This document shows positions 17,547 to 24,594 of a stretch of 51,329 bases of DNA, in pieces. The notes below the pieces were generated by a model that was given only the letters and a program-made list of their open reading frames with translations, ran no database searches and was not told the DNA's origin. The stretch covers positions 1 through 51,329 of IMG/VR virus record IMGVR_UViG_3300009103_001281; one strand, 5' to 3'. Source of the stretch: a virus. Every line of letters starts with the position of its first letter. Within the stretch, counting starts at the first letter, position 1. Position numbers and translations under genes: made by a program.

Positions 17547-18172
17547 GTATTTTGTTTCCTTATGGTATCTCTGCTCTCTTTCCAAACCCGTTGTCGGCGA
17601 GCGCCTTTAAAACGATCCATAGGAAGAAACAATGCAATTTCCCAATCTTTAGGATCAACTTTCAAAAACTTACCACTTACCTGACTCGTCAAATATCGTT
17701 TTATGCATGGCCGATAATACTTATATTTAGCCAGTCCATTCAATATATCATACTCAATTAATGTGGGTCTAAGTTTCGTGGTAGAATCATACTTTTCATT
17801 ATTTAACGCATAATATAAATTATCCATAAATCTAGCTCTAAGTATAGGAGGCAAGTAATGCATATTTAAAGCCAAAAACCCATCGTCATAATTCTCTATA
17901 GGAAACACCAAAGGAAACCGATCATAATAATCTAGCGTCTCTTTCATCTTTGGCTCATAAAAGAAACAATACATATTACCTAAGATTCTTCTACCACGAA
18001 GAGCTGGTGTTTGTTTTCTTAGATTTTCAATCATGATTTTTCTAGGAACAACACGAACAGTTTGCGAAACATCACGAAACCAATCCTTGGCTCGTTGCTC
18101 ATACACAGGTAGCACCTCAGCTTCAGCGCCCCGATGATAGATTCGTTCAAATGTTGTTCTTCTTGCGGCCAT
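17543..18172 (-). CDS. Conserved T4-like head/tail assembly protein next to gp4, role unassigned
   Basis: 209 residues, basic at both ends. Segments such as NMYCFFYEPKMKETLDYYDR and PLVFPIENYDDGFLALNMHY recur in marine T4-like phages, to my recollection. I cannot give a confirmed function. In T4 the neighbours of gene 4 are gene 2 (DNA end protector) and gene 53, and since gp53 is identified elsewhere in the window a gp2-like or connector role is possible. It overlaps gp4 by 26 bases and ends in an ATGA overlap with the gp54-like gene, so the three are co-translated. No ribosome binding site is evident before the ATG. Confidence 0.7.
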   Translation of the reverse strand: MAARRTTFERIYHRGAEAEVLPVYEQRAKDWFRDVSQTVRVVPRKIMIENLRKQTPALRGRRILGNMYCFFYEPKMKETLDYYDRFPLVFPIENYDDGFLALNMHYLPPILRARFMDNLYYALNNEKYDSTTKLRPTLIEYDILNGLAKYKYYRPCIKRYLTSQVSGKFLKVDPKDWEIALFLPMDRFKGARRQRVWKESRDTIRKQNT

Positions 18173-18629
18173 ACTTGTATTTATCCGGTTTGATTATTTT
18201 TATTCCCTTCTTTGTGAGTGTATCTTCTGTCCATATCTGAAACTCCCAACCTCTATCTTTCGCATACTCTTCTGCATACTCCCACTTTGATATGTTTGTT
18301 CCATATCTCTTTACTTCGGTAATATATCTTCTCGTAGCACGCTTACCTTTTTTTGGAGCTTCAACTTGTTTTTTTGGTTTAATTTCAACCAGAACAGTTT
18401 TGCCAGATTGATATGTGATTTTCAAATCAACAAAATATCTGTGAAGTTTCCCATCAACCTGCGAACGATATGGCACAACAACTTCTTCTGAACACCAAGA
18501 CACAACGTCAGGATTTTCGTCACACCAACGAAAGGCTTGACGCTCCCACAGACTACGATAGGTAATCTTTTTATAATCACCCGCATACTTATGAATATTC
18601 TTTGGTTTCCATTTTCCTCTATATGCCAT
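18147..18629 (-). CDS. 4: Head completion nuclease gp4
   Basis: 160 residues from the ATG at 18629, the start that gives the family N-terminus MAYRGKW (T4 gp4 is 150). Visible blocks are YRSLWERQAFRWCDENPDVV, then EEVVVPYRSQVDGKLHRYFV, then VLVEIKPKK, and the C-terminal GWEFQIWTED. These match the PD-(D/E)xK nuclease-like gp4 family, with the D of RYFVDLKI followed by the ExK of VEIKPK. gp4 is required to finish filled heads so that tails can join. It is the first gene of the leftward operon and is divergent from the plus-strand gene, only 44 bases away. No clear leftward promoter is visible in that gap. Confidence 0.9.
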   Translation of the reverse strand: MAYRGKWKPKNIHKYAGDYKKITYRSLWERQAFRWCDENPDVVSWCSEEVVVPYRSQVDGKLHRYFVDLKITYQSGKTVLVEIKPKKQVEAPKKGKRATRRYITEVKRYGTNISKWEYAEEYAKDRGWEFQIWTEDTLTKKGIKIIKPDKYKYGRKKNNI

Positions 18630-18638
18630 GTAACTATG

Positions 18639-18646
18639 TATAAATA
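18639..18646 (+). promoter_or_regulatory. T4-type late promoter -10 (TATAAATA), plus strand
   Basis: An exact TATAAATA in the 44-base gap between gp4 and the plus-strand gene, 28 bases before its ATG. The spacing equals that of the leftward late promoters. A GGAG ribosome binding site lies between it and the ATG. Confidence 0.8.
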
Positions 18647-18673
18647 TACCTAGCATTTCATGGAGAAAACACT

Positions 18674-20083
18674 ATGCCGGCAGTCACAATAGCACAAGTT
18701 AAAGAACAGGGAAGAAGAAATAGACCAGAAGGTGCGCCAGGAAACCAAAAAGGTGTATATACGCGCATACACGAAACACTAAAAGTACACACTGGATTTC
18801 ATCAAGATATACTTCGTACTCTACAAGAGGGTCTGATTTTTGAGAAACAAAAAGAAAGGGAAGAAGATGCAGAGGCCGCGGCCGAATCACTAGACCGTCA
18901 AGGAAAAGATATATCTGGCATAACCAAATCCGTCGAAGGAATGCCAGCAATGCCATCAGGACTGAAAAAGAGCTTGCTGCCTTTACTTCTACTAGGTTTA
19001 GGTGGAGTGGTCTTTAGTGCTGTTACAGGTTTGGTTAAAGGTTTACAGGAAGTAGTAAAAGGGCTAACGTGGGCAAAATTTATAAAAAAATTCGACTTCA
19101 TTTCAGACATAGGAAAACTATTTAAACCTTTAGGTACTTTATTCAAAAACCTACCAGGAATGAAAGGAGCATCAGCCGCAGCTGGAGCTGCTGGAGGAGC
19201 ATTAAGAAGTATCATAGATATAATCCCTGGGGGAAAATGGATAACTGCGTTATTAGGGAAAGGTCTCAGAGCGATTCCTTTTGTAAACGCATTGTTTGGA
19301 ATATTTGAGTTCGTTCAGGCATTTATGGAAGATTATACTACTACAGAAGGAACTGAAGGGGATAAAATTATTGCAGGTTTTGGAGGAGGCCTTGAAGCCC
19401 TAATTCAATTCTTTGTAGACGACCTATTAGTATTCATACAAGACGGATTAGCATTTGCGGCTAAGTGGTTAGGCTTTGAAGGAATTGGGGAAAAAATTAA
19501 AAATTTCGATATGCCTGATTTCTCAGAAATATTCGCCGATATATACGATTTTGTCGTAGAGATGGCTAAAGGGGATGAAAAGGGAAAACAAAATAAAGAA
19601 ACATTACGCCAAGCAATACGGGACCTTGACTTCAGTATCCAGGCAGGTATAGCTGACATGCTTATCGGAATCGCATCAAGGCTACCGTTTGGATCTGAAG
19701 CTGCTGTACGAAGTTTAAGAGGAGCAAAACATCTTATAGCAAAAGACCTTGGAATAGATCCCAAGCGATTTCCAACACTATTAGCTGATCATCCAGTAAA
19801 TTTAAAACCTTCCGAAGAGTTCTCGGCGAATGACCTCACCGAGAATCAAAGCTGGTTGAATAGAATATTGTTTGGGCCGACGGCAGAGGAGATTGAAGAA
19901 TTTAATCGGACAATCAAGCCCCGCGCGAAGCAGCAGCCGGGAAATATTACTCAAACCAATGTAAATGCACCACAACGAACTACCGTGGACAACTCTAACG
20001 TAAATATCGTAGGAAAGGACTCACAGTCTACGGTTCCTTTCGTTTGGCACCCAGTGTATGGGCAGTTTGGCGGCCCGCAATAA
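18674..20083 (+). CDS. Putative tape-measure-like / tail-lumen protein
   Basis: 469 residues and the only gene on the plus strand. A charged helical N-terminus (FEKQKEREEDAEAAAESLDR, about 57-76) is followed by strongly hydrophobic Gly-rich segments (LLPLLLLGLGGVVFSAVTGL near 100 and FVNALFGIFEFVQAF near 200). A Gln/Asn/Thr-rich tail follows (NITQTNVNAPQRTTVDNS), a kind of ending often seen in tail-internal proteins of these phages. Helices plus hydrophobic stretches are typical of tape-measure proteins that are ejected and insert in the membrane. T4 gp29 is the formal tape measure (590). Homology to it is not demonstrable by eye. It has its own late promoter and ends at a terminator shared with gp32. 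Confidence 0.6.
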   Translation: MPAVTIAQVKEQGRRNRPEGAPGNQKGVYTRIHETLKVHTGFHQDILRTLQEGLIFEKQKEREEDAEAAAESLDRQGKDISGITKSVEGMPAMPSGLKKSLLPLLLLGLGGVVFSAVTGLVKGLQEVVKGLTWAKFIKKFDFISDIGKLFKPLGTLFKNLPGMKGASAAAGAAGGALRSIIDIIPGGKWITALLGKGLRAIPFVNALFGIFEFVQAFMEDYTTTEGTEGDKIIAGFGGGLEALIQFFVDDLLVFIQDGLAFAAKWLGFEGIGEKIKNFDMPDFSEIFADIYDFVVEMAKGDEKGKQNKETLRQAIRDLDFSIQAGIADMLIGIASRLPFGSEAAVRSLRGAKHLIAKDLGIDPKRFPTLLADHPVNLKPSEEFSANDLTENQSWLNRILFGPTAEEIEEFNRTIKPRAKQQPGNITQTNVNAPQRTTVDNSNVNIVGKDSQSTVPFVWHPVYGQFGGPQ

Positions 20084-20086
20084 ACG

Positions 20087-20117
20087 AAAAAATCCCCACA
20101 CCATAAAGGTGTGGGGA
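20087..20117. terminator. Bidirectional intrinsic terminator between converging genes
   Basis: A perfect 10-bp stem TCCCCACACC / GGTGTGGGGA with loop ATAAA. On the minus strand it is followed by six T, giving a textbook terminator for gp32 (stop 26 bases upstream of the stem). On the plus strand it is followed by CTCTTT, a weaker end for the tape-measure-like gene. Confidence 0.9.
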
Positions 20118-20142
20118 CTCTTTGCGAGCTATGATTTATAGA

Positions 20143-21021
20143 CTACGACTCATCTGCCAACTTGCTGAAGTAATCTAGCTCATCATCATCCACAGATTCG
20201 GCAAAGGAACTTCCGGTTGCTTCCTTTGCAGGAATCTCAGGTTCAGGATCGATGTCGTCGATTCCGGTCGGATCAACCACCTCTGTTCCCAACACCCTAT
20301 TCAAGCGAGACTTCAAATCATCATAGCTCTTGAAATTCTCTGGCGCCACCAATTCTTCCAGAGAATTACACTTGTTATATGCTTCTTCCATCTGCGATTC
20401 ATCATCGAACAACTGACCAGGCGATGCGAAAGCTGAATTATCATAATTACGATAACCAGCAACCTTGCGAGCGCGCAACTTGAAATTTGCACCAGCCCAC
20501 AGATCAAAAGGATTCATCGCCTCATCATCCTCAAACTCAGGATTCATCGCCTCATTGATCTTATCAAAAATCTTCTTACCATACTGAAAGAGAAAGACCT
20601 TTCCATTATTCTCAGGATTTGCAGGATCCTCTACCACGAGAATATTAGAAAAATACTTCAGTCGCCGCTTCTGCTTTCGTGCAATATCCTTATCAGAATC
20701 AAGCCCACTATTCCAAAGCTGAGAATTATATTCAGAGACAGGATCTTTCTTACCAATAGTAGTCAGCGAGTTCTCAATATACCAACCACCAGGACCCTGA
20801 AAGCCATGATCCCAGAGACGAACCCACGGAATATCCTCACCAGTAGGAGCAGGCAGAAAACGAATAACCGCATGGCCATTGCCTGCCTTATCGACAGTCA
20901 ACTTCCAATAGCGATCATCGTCTCCGTTCGACTCAAACGACTTGGAATTCATCTTCTCCAGTTCGGAAACTAGATTCTTTAGCTGATTACTACTCTTCTT
21001 CTTTAGGTCTGCAAATGACAT
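20143..21021 (-). CDS. 32: Single-stranded DNA-binding protein gp32
   Basis: 292 residues (T4 gp32 is 301). The N-terminal basic segment (LKKKSSNQLKNLVSELEKMN) provides cooperativity. The core runs through HAVIRFLPAPTGEDIPWVRL, GPGGWYIENSLTTIG, and DPVSEYNSQLWNSG to LKYFSNILVVEDPANPENNG. The C-terminus is acidic (DDDELDYFSKLADES), the part that recruits partner proteins. The core lacks the Cys and His zinc ligands of T4 gp32, so zinc binding is probably absent. It coats single-stranded DNA in replication and recombination. It is followed by a strong terminator, and its leader holds a hairpin and an A/C-rich unstructured stretch that could allow autoregulation as in T4. Confidence 0.95.
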   Translation of the reverse strand: MSFADLKKKSSNQLKNLVSELEKMNSKSFESNGDDDRYWKLTVDKAGNGHAVIRFLPAPTGEDIPWVRLWDHGFQGPGGWYIENSLTTIGKKDPVSEYNSQLWNSGLDSDKDIARKQKRRLKYFSNILVVEDPANPENNGKVFLFQYGKKIFDKINEAMNPEFEDDEAMNPFDLWAGANFKLRARKVAGYRNYDNSAFASPGQLFDDESQMEEAYNKCNSLEELVAPENFKSYDDLKSRLNRVLGTEVVDPTGIDDIDPEPEIPAKEATGSSFAESVDDDELDYFSKLADES

Positions 21022-21060
21022 TTGTATTTCCTTTGTATTGTTTTGTGTGTTTCAGTATTC

Positions 21061-21079
21061 GTCAGAAGTATTCTCTGAC
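21061..21079 (-). promoter_or_regulatory. Hairpin in the gp32 leader (possible translational operator)
   Basis: Perfect 6-bp inverted repeat GTCAGA / TCTGAC with a 7-base loop, about 40 bases before the gp32 ATG. The bases between it and the AAGGAA ribosome binding site are A/C-rich and unstructured. T4 gp32 represses its own mRNA by nucleating at a structured element and spreading over such a leader. The parallel is inference. Confidence 0.45.
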
Positions 21080-21113
21080 ATTACTGATATATATGCTGAG
21101 ACATTCGATTATT

Positions 21114-21722
21114 TCAGTTCCTTTTCAGAAATTCTCCTTTCACAATTTTCTTATATCGCTTAGGATCAATTCGCAAAAACGGCTGATACTGTGTAAAAGT
21201 CTTATACAGACCAGGCCAAATGATAGGATCATCAATAGTATTATTCCAATCATCGAAGAACGAAAGCACTACGTTCAATCCGATCATGCTTTCCATTTGA
21301 ATCTCGTTGTTGGTATAATAATTCAAAAGCTCAGGATGCTGACCACCATTACACCGAAGCGTCGATACCCAGTCACCGTCACACAACTCATATACGCGAA
21401 CCACGTCTTGCTGAAAATTATATCCAAGAGATTCCTGATAGGCTTTCCATTTGATATAAAAATTGTCTGCTTCTACACCAACGAAATCTCGAATCCACAT
21501 CTTTGGATTCCGAATGAAACCACTCACATAAAAGTTTACCAAATCGTCTCGCATAGGAAACAAATTGGCAATCTTCTTGAAGTAAAACTTATCTCGTCTC
21601 GTATCGAACGAAGACTTATTCAACTTCATCTTTCCATGATATTTAAAGAAATCATAGGAAGACTTGTGGTCGAAATGTTTCTTGAGTGCGATATAGGCTT
21701 CATATGCCTCAAATGCAGTCAT
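21114..21722 (-). CDS. 59: gp59 loader of the gp41 replicative helicase
   Basis: 202 residues (T4 gp59 is 217). The N-terminal FEAYEAYIALKKHFDHKSSY and DFFKYHGKMKLNKSSF segments are diagnostic, as is the downstream PMRDDLVNFYVSGFIRNP. gp59 binds forked DNA and gp32 and loads the hexameric helicase. It lies between gp33 and gp32, the same order as in T4. Its ATG overlaps the stop of the small membrane gene upstream (ATGA), so translation is likely coupled. The gap to gp32 contains the gp32 leader. Confidence 0.9.
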   Translation of the reverse strand: MTAFEAYEAYIALKKHFDHKSSYDFFKYHGKMKLNKSSFDTRRDKFYFKKIANLFPMRDDLVNFYVSGFIRNPKMWIRDFVGVEADNFYIKWKAYQESLGYNFQQDVVRVYELCDGDWVSTLRCNGGQHPELLNYYTNNEIQMESMIGLNVVLSFFDDWNNTIDDPIIWPGLYKTFTQYQPFLRIDPKRYKKIVKGEFLKRN

Positions 21723-21898
21723 TCAAATTGATACCAATTTAATGCAAATCCGCAGTTGGCAATCGCATAGCAAATGAACACGATAGCCAAACCGATGTTA
21801 CCATGATGAATATAAGCTATACCTTGCAACACATAAAGAGCAGCAGCCATCAGCAAAGGAGCAGGAGAGTTAATCGCAAAATCAATTAGCCAATTCAT
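21719..21898 (-). CDS. Small two-helix membrane protein between gp33 and gp59
   Basis: 59 residues. It begins MNWLIDFAINSP, then has a hydrophobic run (LLMAAALYVLQGIAYI), a short HHGN turn, and a second run (IGLAIVFICYAIANCGFAL), so two membrane helices are likely. It overlaps the end of gp33 by 17 bases and shares ATGA with gp59, which supports it being a real gene. Function unknown. A role at the membrane in lysis or replication is possible but has no direct support. Confidence 0.65.
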   Translation of the reverse strand: MNWLIDFAINSPAPLLMAAALYVLQGIAYIHHGNIGLAIVFICYAIANCGFALNWYQFE

Positions 21899-22106
21899 TT
21901 TTAACTAGACGAAACCTCTTCGCATCACGATGAATATTCTTCTGCAACCTATGATTCATCAACTTAGCCGCAGCTTCAACTTCAATTCCGAACTCTTCAG
22001 CCCGAACACATACAGCATCAATATAATTCAAATTACCATTATTCTTCAGTACAAGAGACTCAACACTTCTCGAAAATTCATTAGAGGACTTCCTAGTTTT
22101 CTTCAT
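21882..22106 (-). CDS. 33: Late transcription coactivator gp33
   Basis: 74 residues, shorter than T4 gp33 (112) but like the short gp33 of marine T4-like phages. The pattern NLNYIDAVCVRAEEFGIEVE followed by AAKLMNHRLQKNIHRDAKRF is the recognisable core. gp33 bridges RNA polymerase bearing gp55 to the sliding clamp gp45 and so activates late promoters such as the TATAAATA sites in this window. The location directly upstream of gp59 and gp32 is as in T4. The basic N-terminus (KKTRKSSNEFSRS) is variable. Identification is good but rests on a short protein. Confidence 0.8.
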   Translation of the reverse strand: MKKTRKSSNEFSRSVESLVLKNNGNLNYIDAVCVRAEEFGIEVEAAAKLMNHRLQKNIHRDAKRFRLVKNELAN

Positions 22107-22109
22107 TCA

Positions 22110-22688
22110 TCACCTATAAAAAATATGATTATCAATCTTTGCAATTTGCTGCAAACTCTTTGCCCAATGAGGATTTACATAATCTGCATGGTAGTGAGTC
22201 GCACCAAACTCATCATCAAAGAGCATGTCCTGATTATAGCGCATTATCAACTGCTTCGCAACATTCTTTGACACTTCCCATTGAGGATCATGTACTTCAG
22301 GATTATCAGATTTACCATCCCAATACCAAGAGAATTGACTCTTCTGAAATATCACATCACAAATGCTGTCAGGATAATTAGGATGCTCAACACGATTCAG
22401 AACTACAATACCAACTGCTTCTTTACCTGAAACAGACTGATTACCTGCCTCAAAATAAATATTCTTTGCAAGGCAATCTACTTCAATCTGCTTGTGCATC
22501 GCCGGAGTCTTTTCAGTCTCGGGCGATTGTTCCGCAGTATATCGACGATTCTCATAATACTCTTCGTCTGGCATTTCCAAAACAACAATATTATAGAAAT
22601 GCAAATGCTGAGAGAATATCCATCCCCAACAAAAACTAAGAGCAAACAGCAACGTCAATATGAAAACTTTAAGTGCCGACACATGCAT
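22110..22688 (-). CDS. SleB/CwlJ-type cell-wall hydrolase (endolysin candidate) with N-terminal anchor
   Basis: 192 residues. Residues 7-27 form a hydrophobic N-terminal helix (FILTLLFALSFCWGWIF), a signal anchor or signal peptide. The hydrolase domain starts near residue 70: CLAKNIYFEAGNQSVSGKEA with the catalytic Glu at about residue 80, then GIVVLNRVEHPNYPDSICDV and the conserved QFSW near residue 121. SleB/CwlJ enzymes cut the peptidoglycan glycan strand. It is probably the endolysin, exported by the host Sec system as in signal-arrest-release endolysins. Its start overlaps the stop of a 32-residue membrane peptide by one base (TAATG). Confidence 0.85.
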   Translation of the reverse strand: MHVSALKVFILTLLFALSFCWGWIFSQHLHFYNIVVLEMPDEEYYENRRYTAEQSPETEKTPAMHKQIEVDCLAKNIYFEAGNQSVSGKEAVGIVVLNRVEHPNYPDSICDVIFQKSQFSWYWDGKSDNPEVHDPQWEVSKNVAKQLIMRYNQDMLFDDEFGATHYHADYVNPHWAKSLQQIAKIDNHIFYR

Positions 22689-22786
22689 TACAATTCGCCA
22701 TCAATCAGATACTTGATTACCATTAAGGTAAACATGAAAGCCAACATCAAATAGTCTGACTTATGTGGAAAGGTACTAAAGTCCAT
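22688..22786 (-). CDS. 32-residue membrane peptide coupled to the cell-wall hydrolase
   Basis: MDFSTFPHKSDYLML followed by a hydrophobic run (AFMFTLMVIKYLI) and the end DGEL. It fills the gap between the nuclease and hydrolase genes exactly: it begins inside the end of the nuclease gene and ends in TAATG with the hydrolase. An AAGG-containing ribosome binding site precedes the ATG. The single short membrane helix next to an endolysin suggests a tiny holin-like or regulatory peptide, but this is inference only. Confidence 0.55.
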   Translation of the reverse strand: MDFSTFPHKSDYLMLAFMFTLMVIKYLIDGEL

Positions 22787-23444
22787 TTTCCTTCCTATAT
22801 GCAAGTGTCAATTCCTTGAAAGGAATTATCCAATTGGCAACTTTCTCCTCAAATACCTGAGGATAGTCTTGGTCCACTGCAATGACAACCACTACCTTTT
22901 TAATTATCATTCCAGTATGCTCATAATACATTCTGGCATATGCAGCACATTGCATGAAATAATTTGTAATCCACTCTTTCTTTTTCGTCTTATTTGATGT
23001 CTTAAAATCGATGACAGATAATTCACCATCCCATTCGGCAATACAATCAACTCGACCGGCAACAGTCAACCAATCCGAATATAATGCCAATTCTTGTCCA
23101 TGCACATTATCGATATGCTCGTCCAACAATGGTTGAATACTTTTAAACATTGAAATTCGATCAGGCATATAATTTTTGAGATAATCATCATCATTGTTTA
23201 TATACTTTTCACAAATCGAATGGACGTGCGTTCCTCTTGTCGATGCCTTTCTAGAAATAGCATCAGCTTTATCATGACCAACCCTATCTCGCCACTTCTT
23301 TATAGAGTCTCGCGATAGCATACTCAATACCGAAGTGACAGATGGATACAGCACACCATTCACATTGTAAAATCTAGAACCGTTGACATTTTTCGTCTCC
23401 AATTCTAGACTAGGTATATTCGAGTTTTCGACATGGCAAAACAT
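22776..23444 (-). CDS. PD-(D/E)xK nuclease (RecB/Cas4-like)
   Basis: 222 residues. The core is GQELALYSDWLTVAGRVDCI (Glu at about 118, Asp at about 133), then ELSVIDFKTSN with the D146 and K148 of the (D/E)xK motif, and the QCAAYA motif at about 165-170 (Gln165) that marks the RecB/Cas4-like subgroup. A His-containing helix (RGTHVHSICEKYI) lies upstream as expected. This family is common in T4-like marine phages and probably trims DNA ends in recombination or degrades host DNA. It shares TGATG with the zinc-ribbon gene, so they are co-translated. The substrate is not known. Confidence 0.85.
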   Translation of the reverse strand: MFCHVENSNIPSLELETKNVNGSRFYNVNGVLYPSVTSVLSMLSRDSIKKWRDRVGHDKADAISRKASTRGTHVHSICEKYINNDDDYLKNYMPDRISMFKSIQPLLDEHIDNVHGQELALYSDWLTVAGRVDCIAEWDGELSVIDFKTSNKTKKKEWITNYFMQCAAYARMYYEHTGMIIKKVVVVIAVDQDYPQVFEEKVANWIIPFKELTLAYRKENGL

Positions 23445-23719
23445 CAGGTATACTTATCAGCTTTTCCAGTATAGTTCAAAGGACTCAAAGGATGATCTTC
23501 CTTTATCTTTTGAATGACCTCTTTGAACTCAGAAGGATTGCGATGCACTCCCAATGCAATAGGATCTCCGATTCTAGGTGGATTTCCCATATACTGCTCA
23601 ACGTCTTCAGCCGAACACGAAGGGCAAGGCTCCTCTGTCGGAAAATGCCTTTCGGCAATTTTCAATTGTTCCTCAAACCGATGACCACAGCCTTTGCATT
23701 CGTAATCATACAAAGGCAT
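23444..23719 (-). CDS. FmdB-type zinc-ribbon protein
   Basis: 91 residues. The N-terminus MPLYDYECKGCGHRFEEQ and a second pair PCPSCSAEDVEQYMG give a four-cysteine zinc ribbon (CxxC...CxxC) of the FmdB family. The C-terminal half (RNPSEFKEVIQKIKEDHP) is a charged helix. Such proteins occur in many marine T4-like phages, usually near late-transcription genes. A transcriptional role has been suggested for the family but is not established. It overlaps the nuclease gene through TGATG. Confidence 0.85.
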   Translation of the reverse strand: MPLYDYECKGCGHRFEEQLKIAERHFPTEEPCPSCSAEDVEQYMGNPPRIGDPIALGVHRNPSEFKEVIQKIKEDHPLSPLNYTGKADKYT

Positions 23720-23720
23720 A

Positions 23721-23927
23721 TTAAACGCTCTCTAGATCATCCATGAGTCCAGACTCAATTCTATCGAGAACATTGATAATATCATCTTCGGTAATTTCAA
23801 AACTGATTCTACTCATAACCCAATCTACGATTTCGGAATCATTCATCAGCCCTTCATCCATGGCCTCAAGAACAGCATTCTCAACTTCATAGATTGCGCT
23901 ATCTTCCAGATAACTTAAATTGGACAT
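23721..23927 (-). CDS. Small acidic protein, unknown
   Basis: 68 residues, strongly acidic and probably all helical (AIYEVENAVLEAMDEGLMND and ITEDDIINVLDRIESG). No motif is recognised. Spacing is one base to the zinc-ribbon gene and three bases to the gene upstream, so it belongs to the same transcription unit. Acidic proteins of this size in phages sometimes inhibit host enzymes or mimic DNA, but nothing here shows that. Confidence 0.65.
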   Translation of the reverse strand: MSNLSYLEDSAIYEVENAVLEAMDEGLMNDSEIVDWVMSRISFEITEDDIINVLDRIESGLMDDLESV

Positions 23928-23930
23928 TTT

Positions 23931-24299
23931 TTACTCCAGAGGAGAAAGCATCATGAATACATCTCGATTCGGCGAACCATCAAAATACGCTCGCATAAAA
24001 TCAAGAGCACTATCATAATCCTGAGGATTCAAGCCAGAATATTTGGTCAAATCGTCCGATGCCAAAATCTGACAAATCTTATTTACAGCAGCTTCCTTAG
24101 ATCGAGCAGTGATAAACGCTCGCGTCGGCTCAGAATCAATATCAAAAACCAAACCTACCAACCAAACGAACGTACTCAAATCCTGATCAGGATCAGATAA
24201 ATTTTCCCAAAACTCATCAGAGGTACCAATCTCATTCTGATTCAAATCAGGACTACCACTTCCGACGATTGTTGCGTCTTCTACATTACCTTCAGCCAT
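23931..24299 (-). CDS. Conserved-looking small protein, unknown
   Basis: 122 residues. The N-terminus is low complexity (GSGSPDLNQNEIGTSDEFWE). The rest holds FVWLVGLVFDIDSEPTRAFI, ITARSKEAAVNKICQIL, and ALDFMRAYFDGSPNRDVFMM, which suggests a small alpha/beta fold. No catalytic motif seen. It is the first gene after a terminator (24356-24389), and a TATACT lies in the 100 bases upstream without a good -35. The start has a GGAGAG ribosome binding site. Confidence 0.65.
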   Translation of the reverse strand: MAEGNVEDATIVGSGSPDLNQNEIGTSDEFWENLSDPDQDLSTFVWLVGLVFDIDSEPTRAFITARSKEAAVNKICQILASDDLTKYSGLNPQDYDSALDFMRAYFDGSPNRDVFMMLSPLE

Positions 24300-24355
24300 T
24301 GTTTACTCTCCATATATGAAAAATGACAGATACATAGTATATATAGTCGAAATAC

Positions 24356-24389
24356 AAAAAACCCCCATACCTAAATTTGGCATGGAGGT
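24356..24389 (-). terminator. Intrinsic terminator after the small membrane gene
   Basis: On the minus strand ACCTCCATGCC / GGTATGGGGGT forms an 11-bp stem with two G-U pairs and loop AAATTTA, followed directly by a T run. The G-U pairs become mismatches on the plus strand, so it acts leftwards. Confidence 0.85.
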
Positions 24390-24399
24390 CTTTTTTTTA

Positions 24400-24594
24400 C
24401 TATTTACAGAACTGTGAAATAGAAAGAACTACAAGATATACCAATGCCAAAAATGTAGTGAAGAATCCATGACGATTTTGTATGGACTTTAATTCACTTT
24501 CCTGAAGGTCGAGAACTCTTAGTCGAGCATGTCTGAGCCTACGTTCTTCGTCTCTTTCGATATTATCAAGATGTGTTCTTTCTTCTCTTGTCAT
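24400..24594 (-). CDS. Small protein with C-terminal membrane helix
   Basis: 64 residues. The first 45 are charged and helical (REERTHLDNIERDEERRLRH, then LRVLDLQESELKSIQNR). Residues 43-62 form a membrane helix (GFFTTFLALVYLVVLSISQF), with FCK at the end. This gives a tail-anchored coiled-coil topology. It starts inside the upstream gene (29-base overlap) and stops 11 bases before a terminator. No function recognised. A spanin- or holin-like lysis role is conceivable but unsupported. Confidence 0.6.
   Translation of the reverse strand: MTREERTHLDNIERDEERRLRHARLRVLDLQESELKSIQNRHGFFTTFLALVYLVVLSISQFCK

Noticed and set aside
18178-18185. GATAAATA on the minus strand before the gene at 18172
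   Set aside because: It lies inside the gp4 coding sequence and only five bases before the ATG, leaving no room for a leader; most likely it reflects codons of gp4.
21015-21731. A 238-codon plus-strand ORF opposite gp59
   Set aside because: It is antisense to gp59, which has clear family motifs, and the plus translation has no recognisable features.
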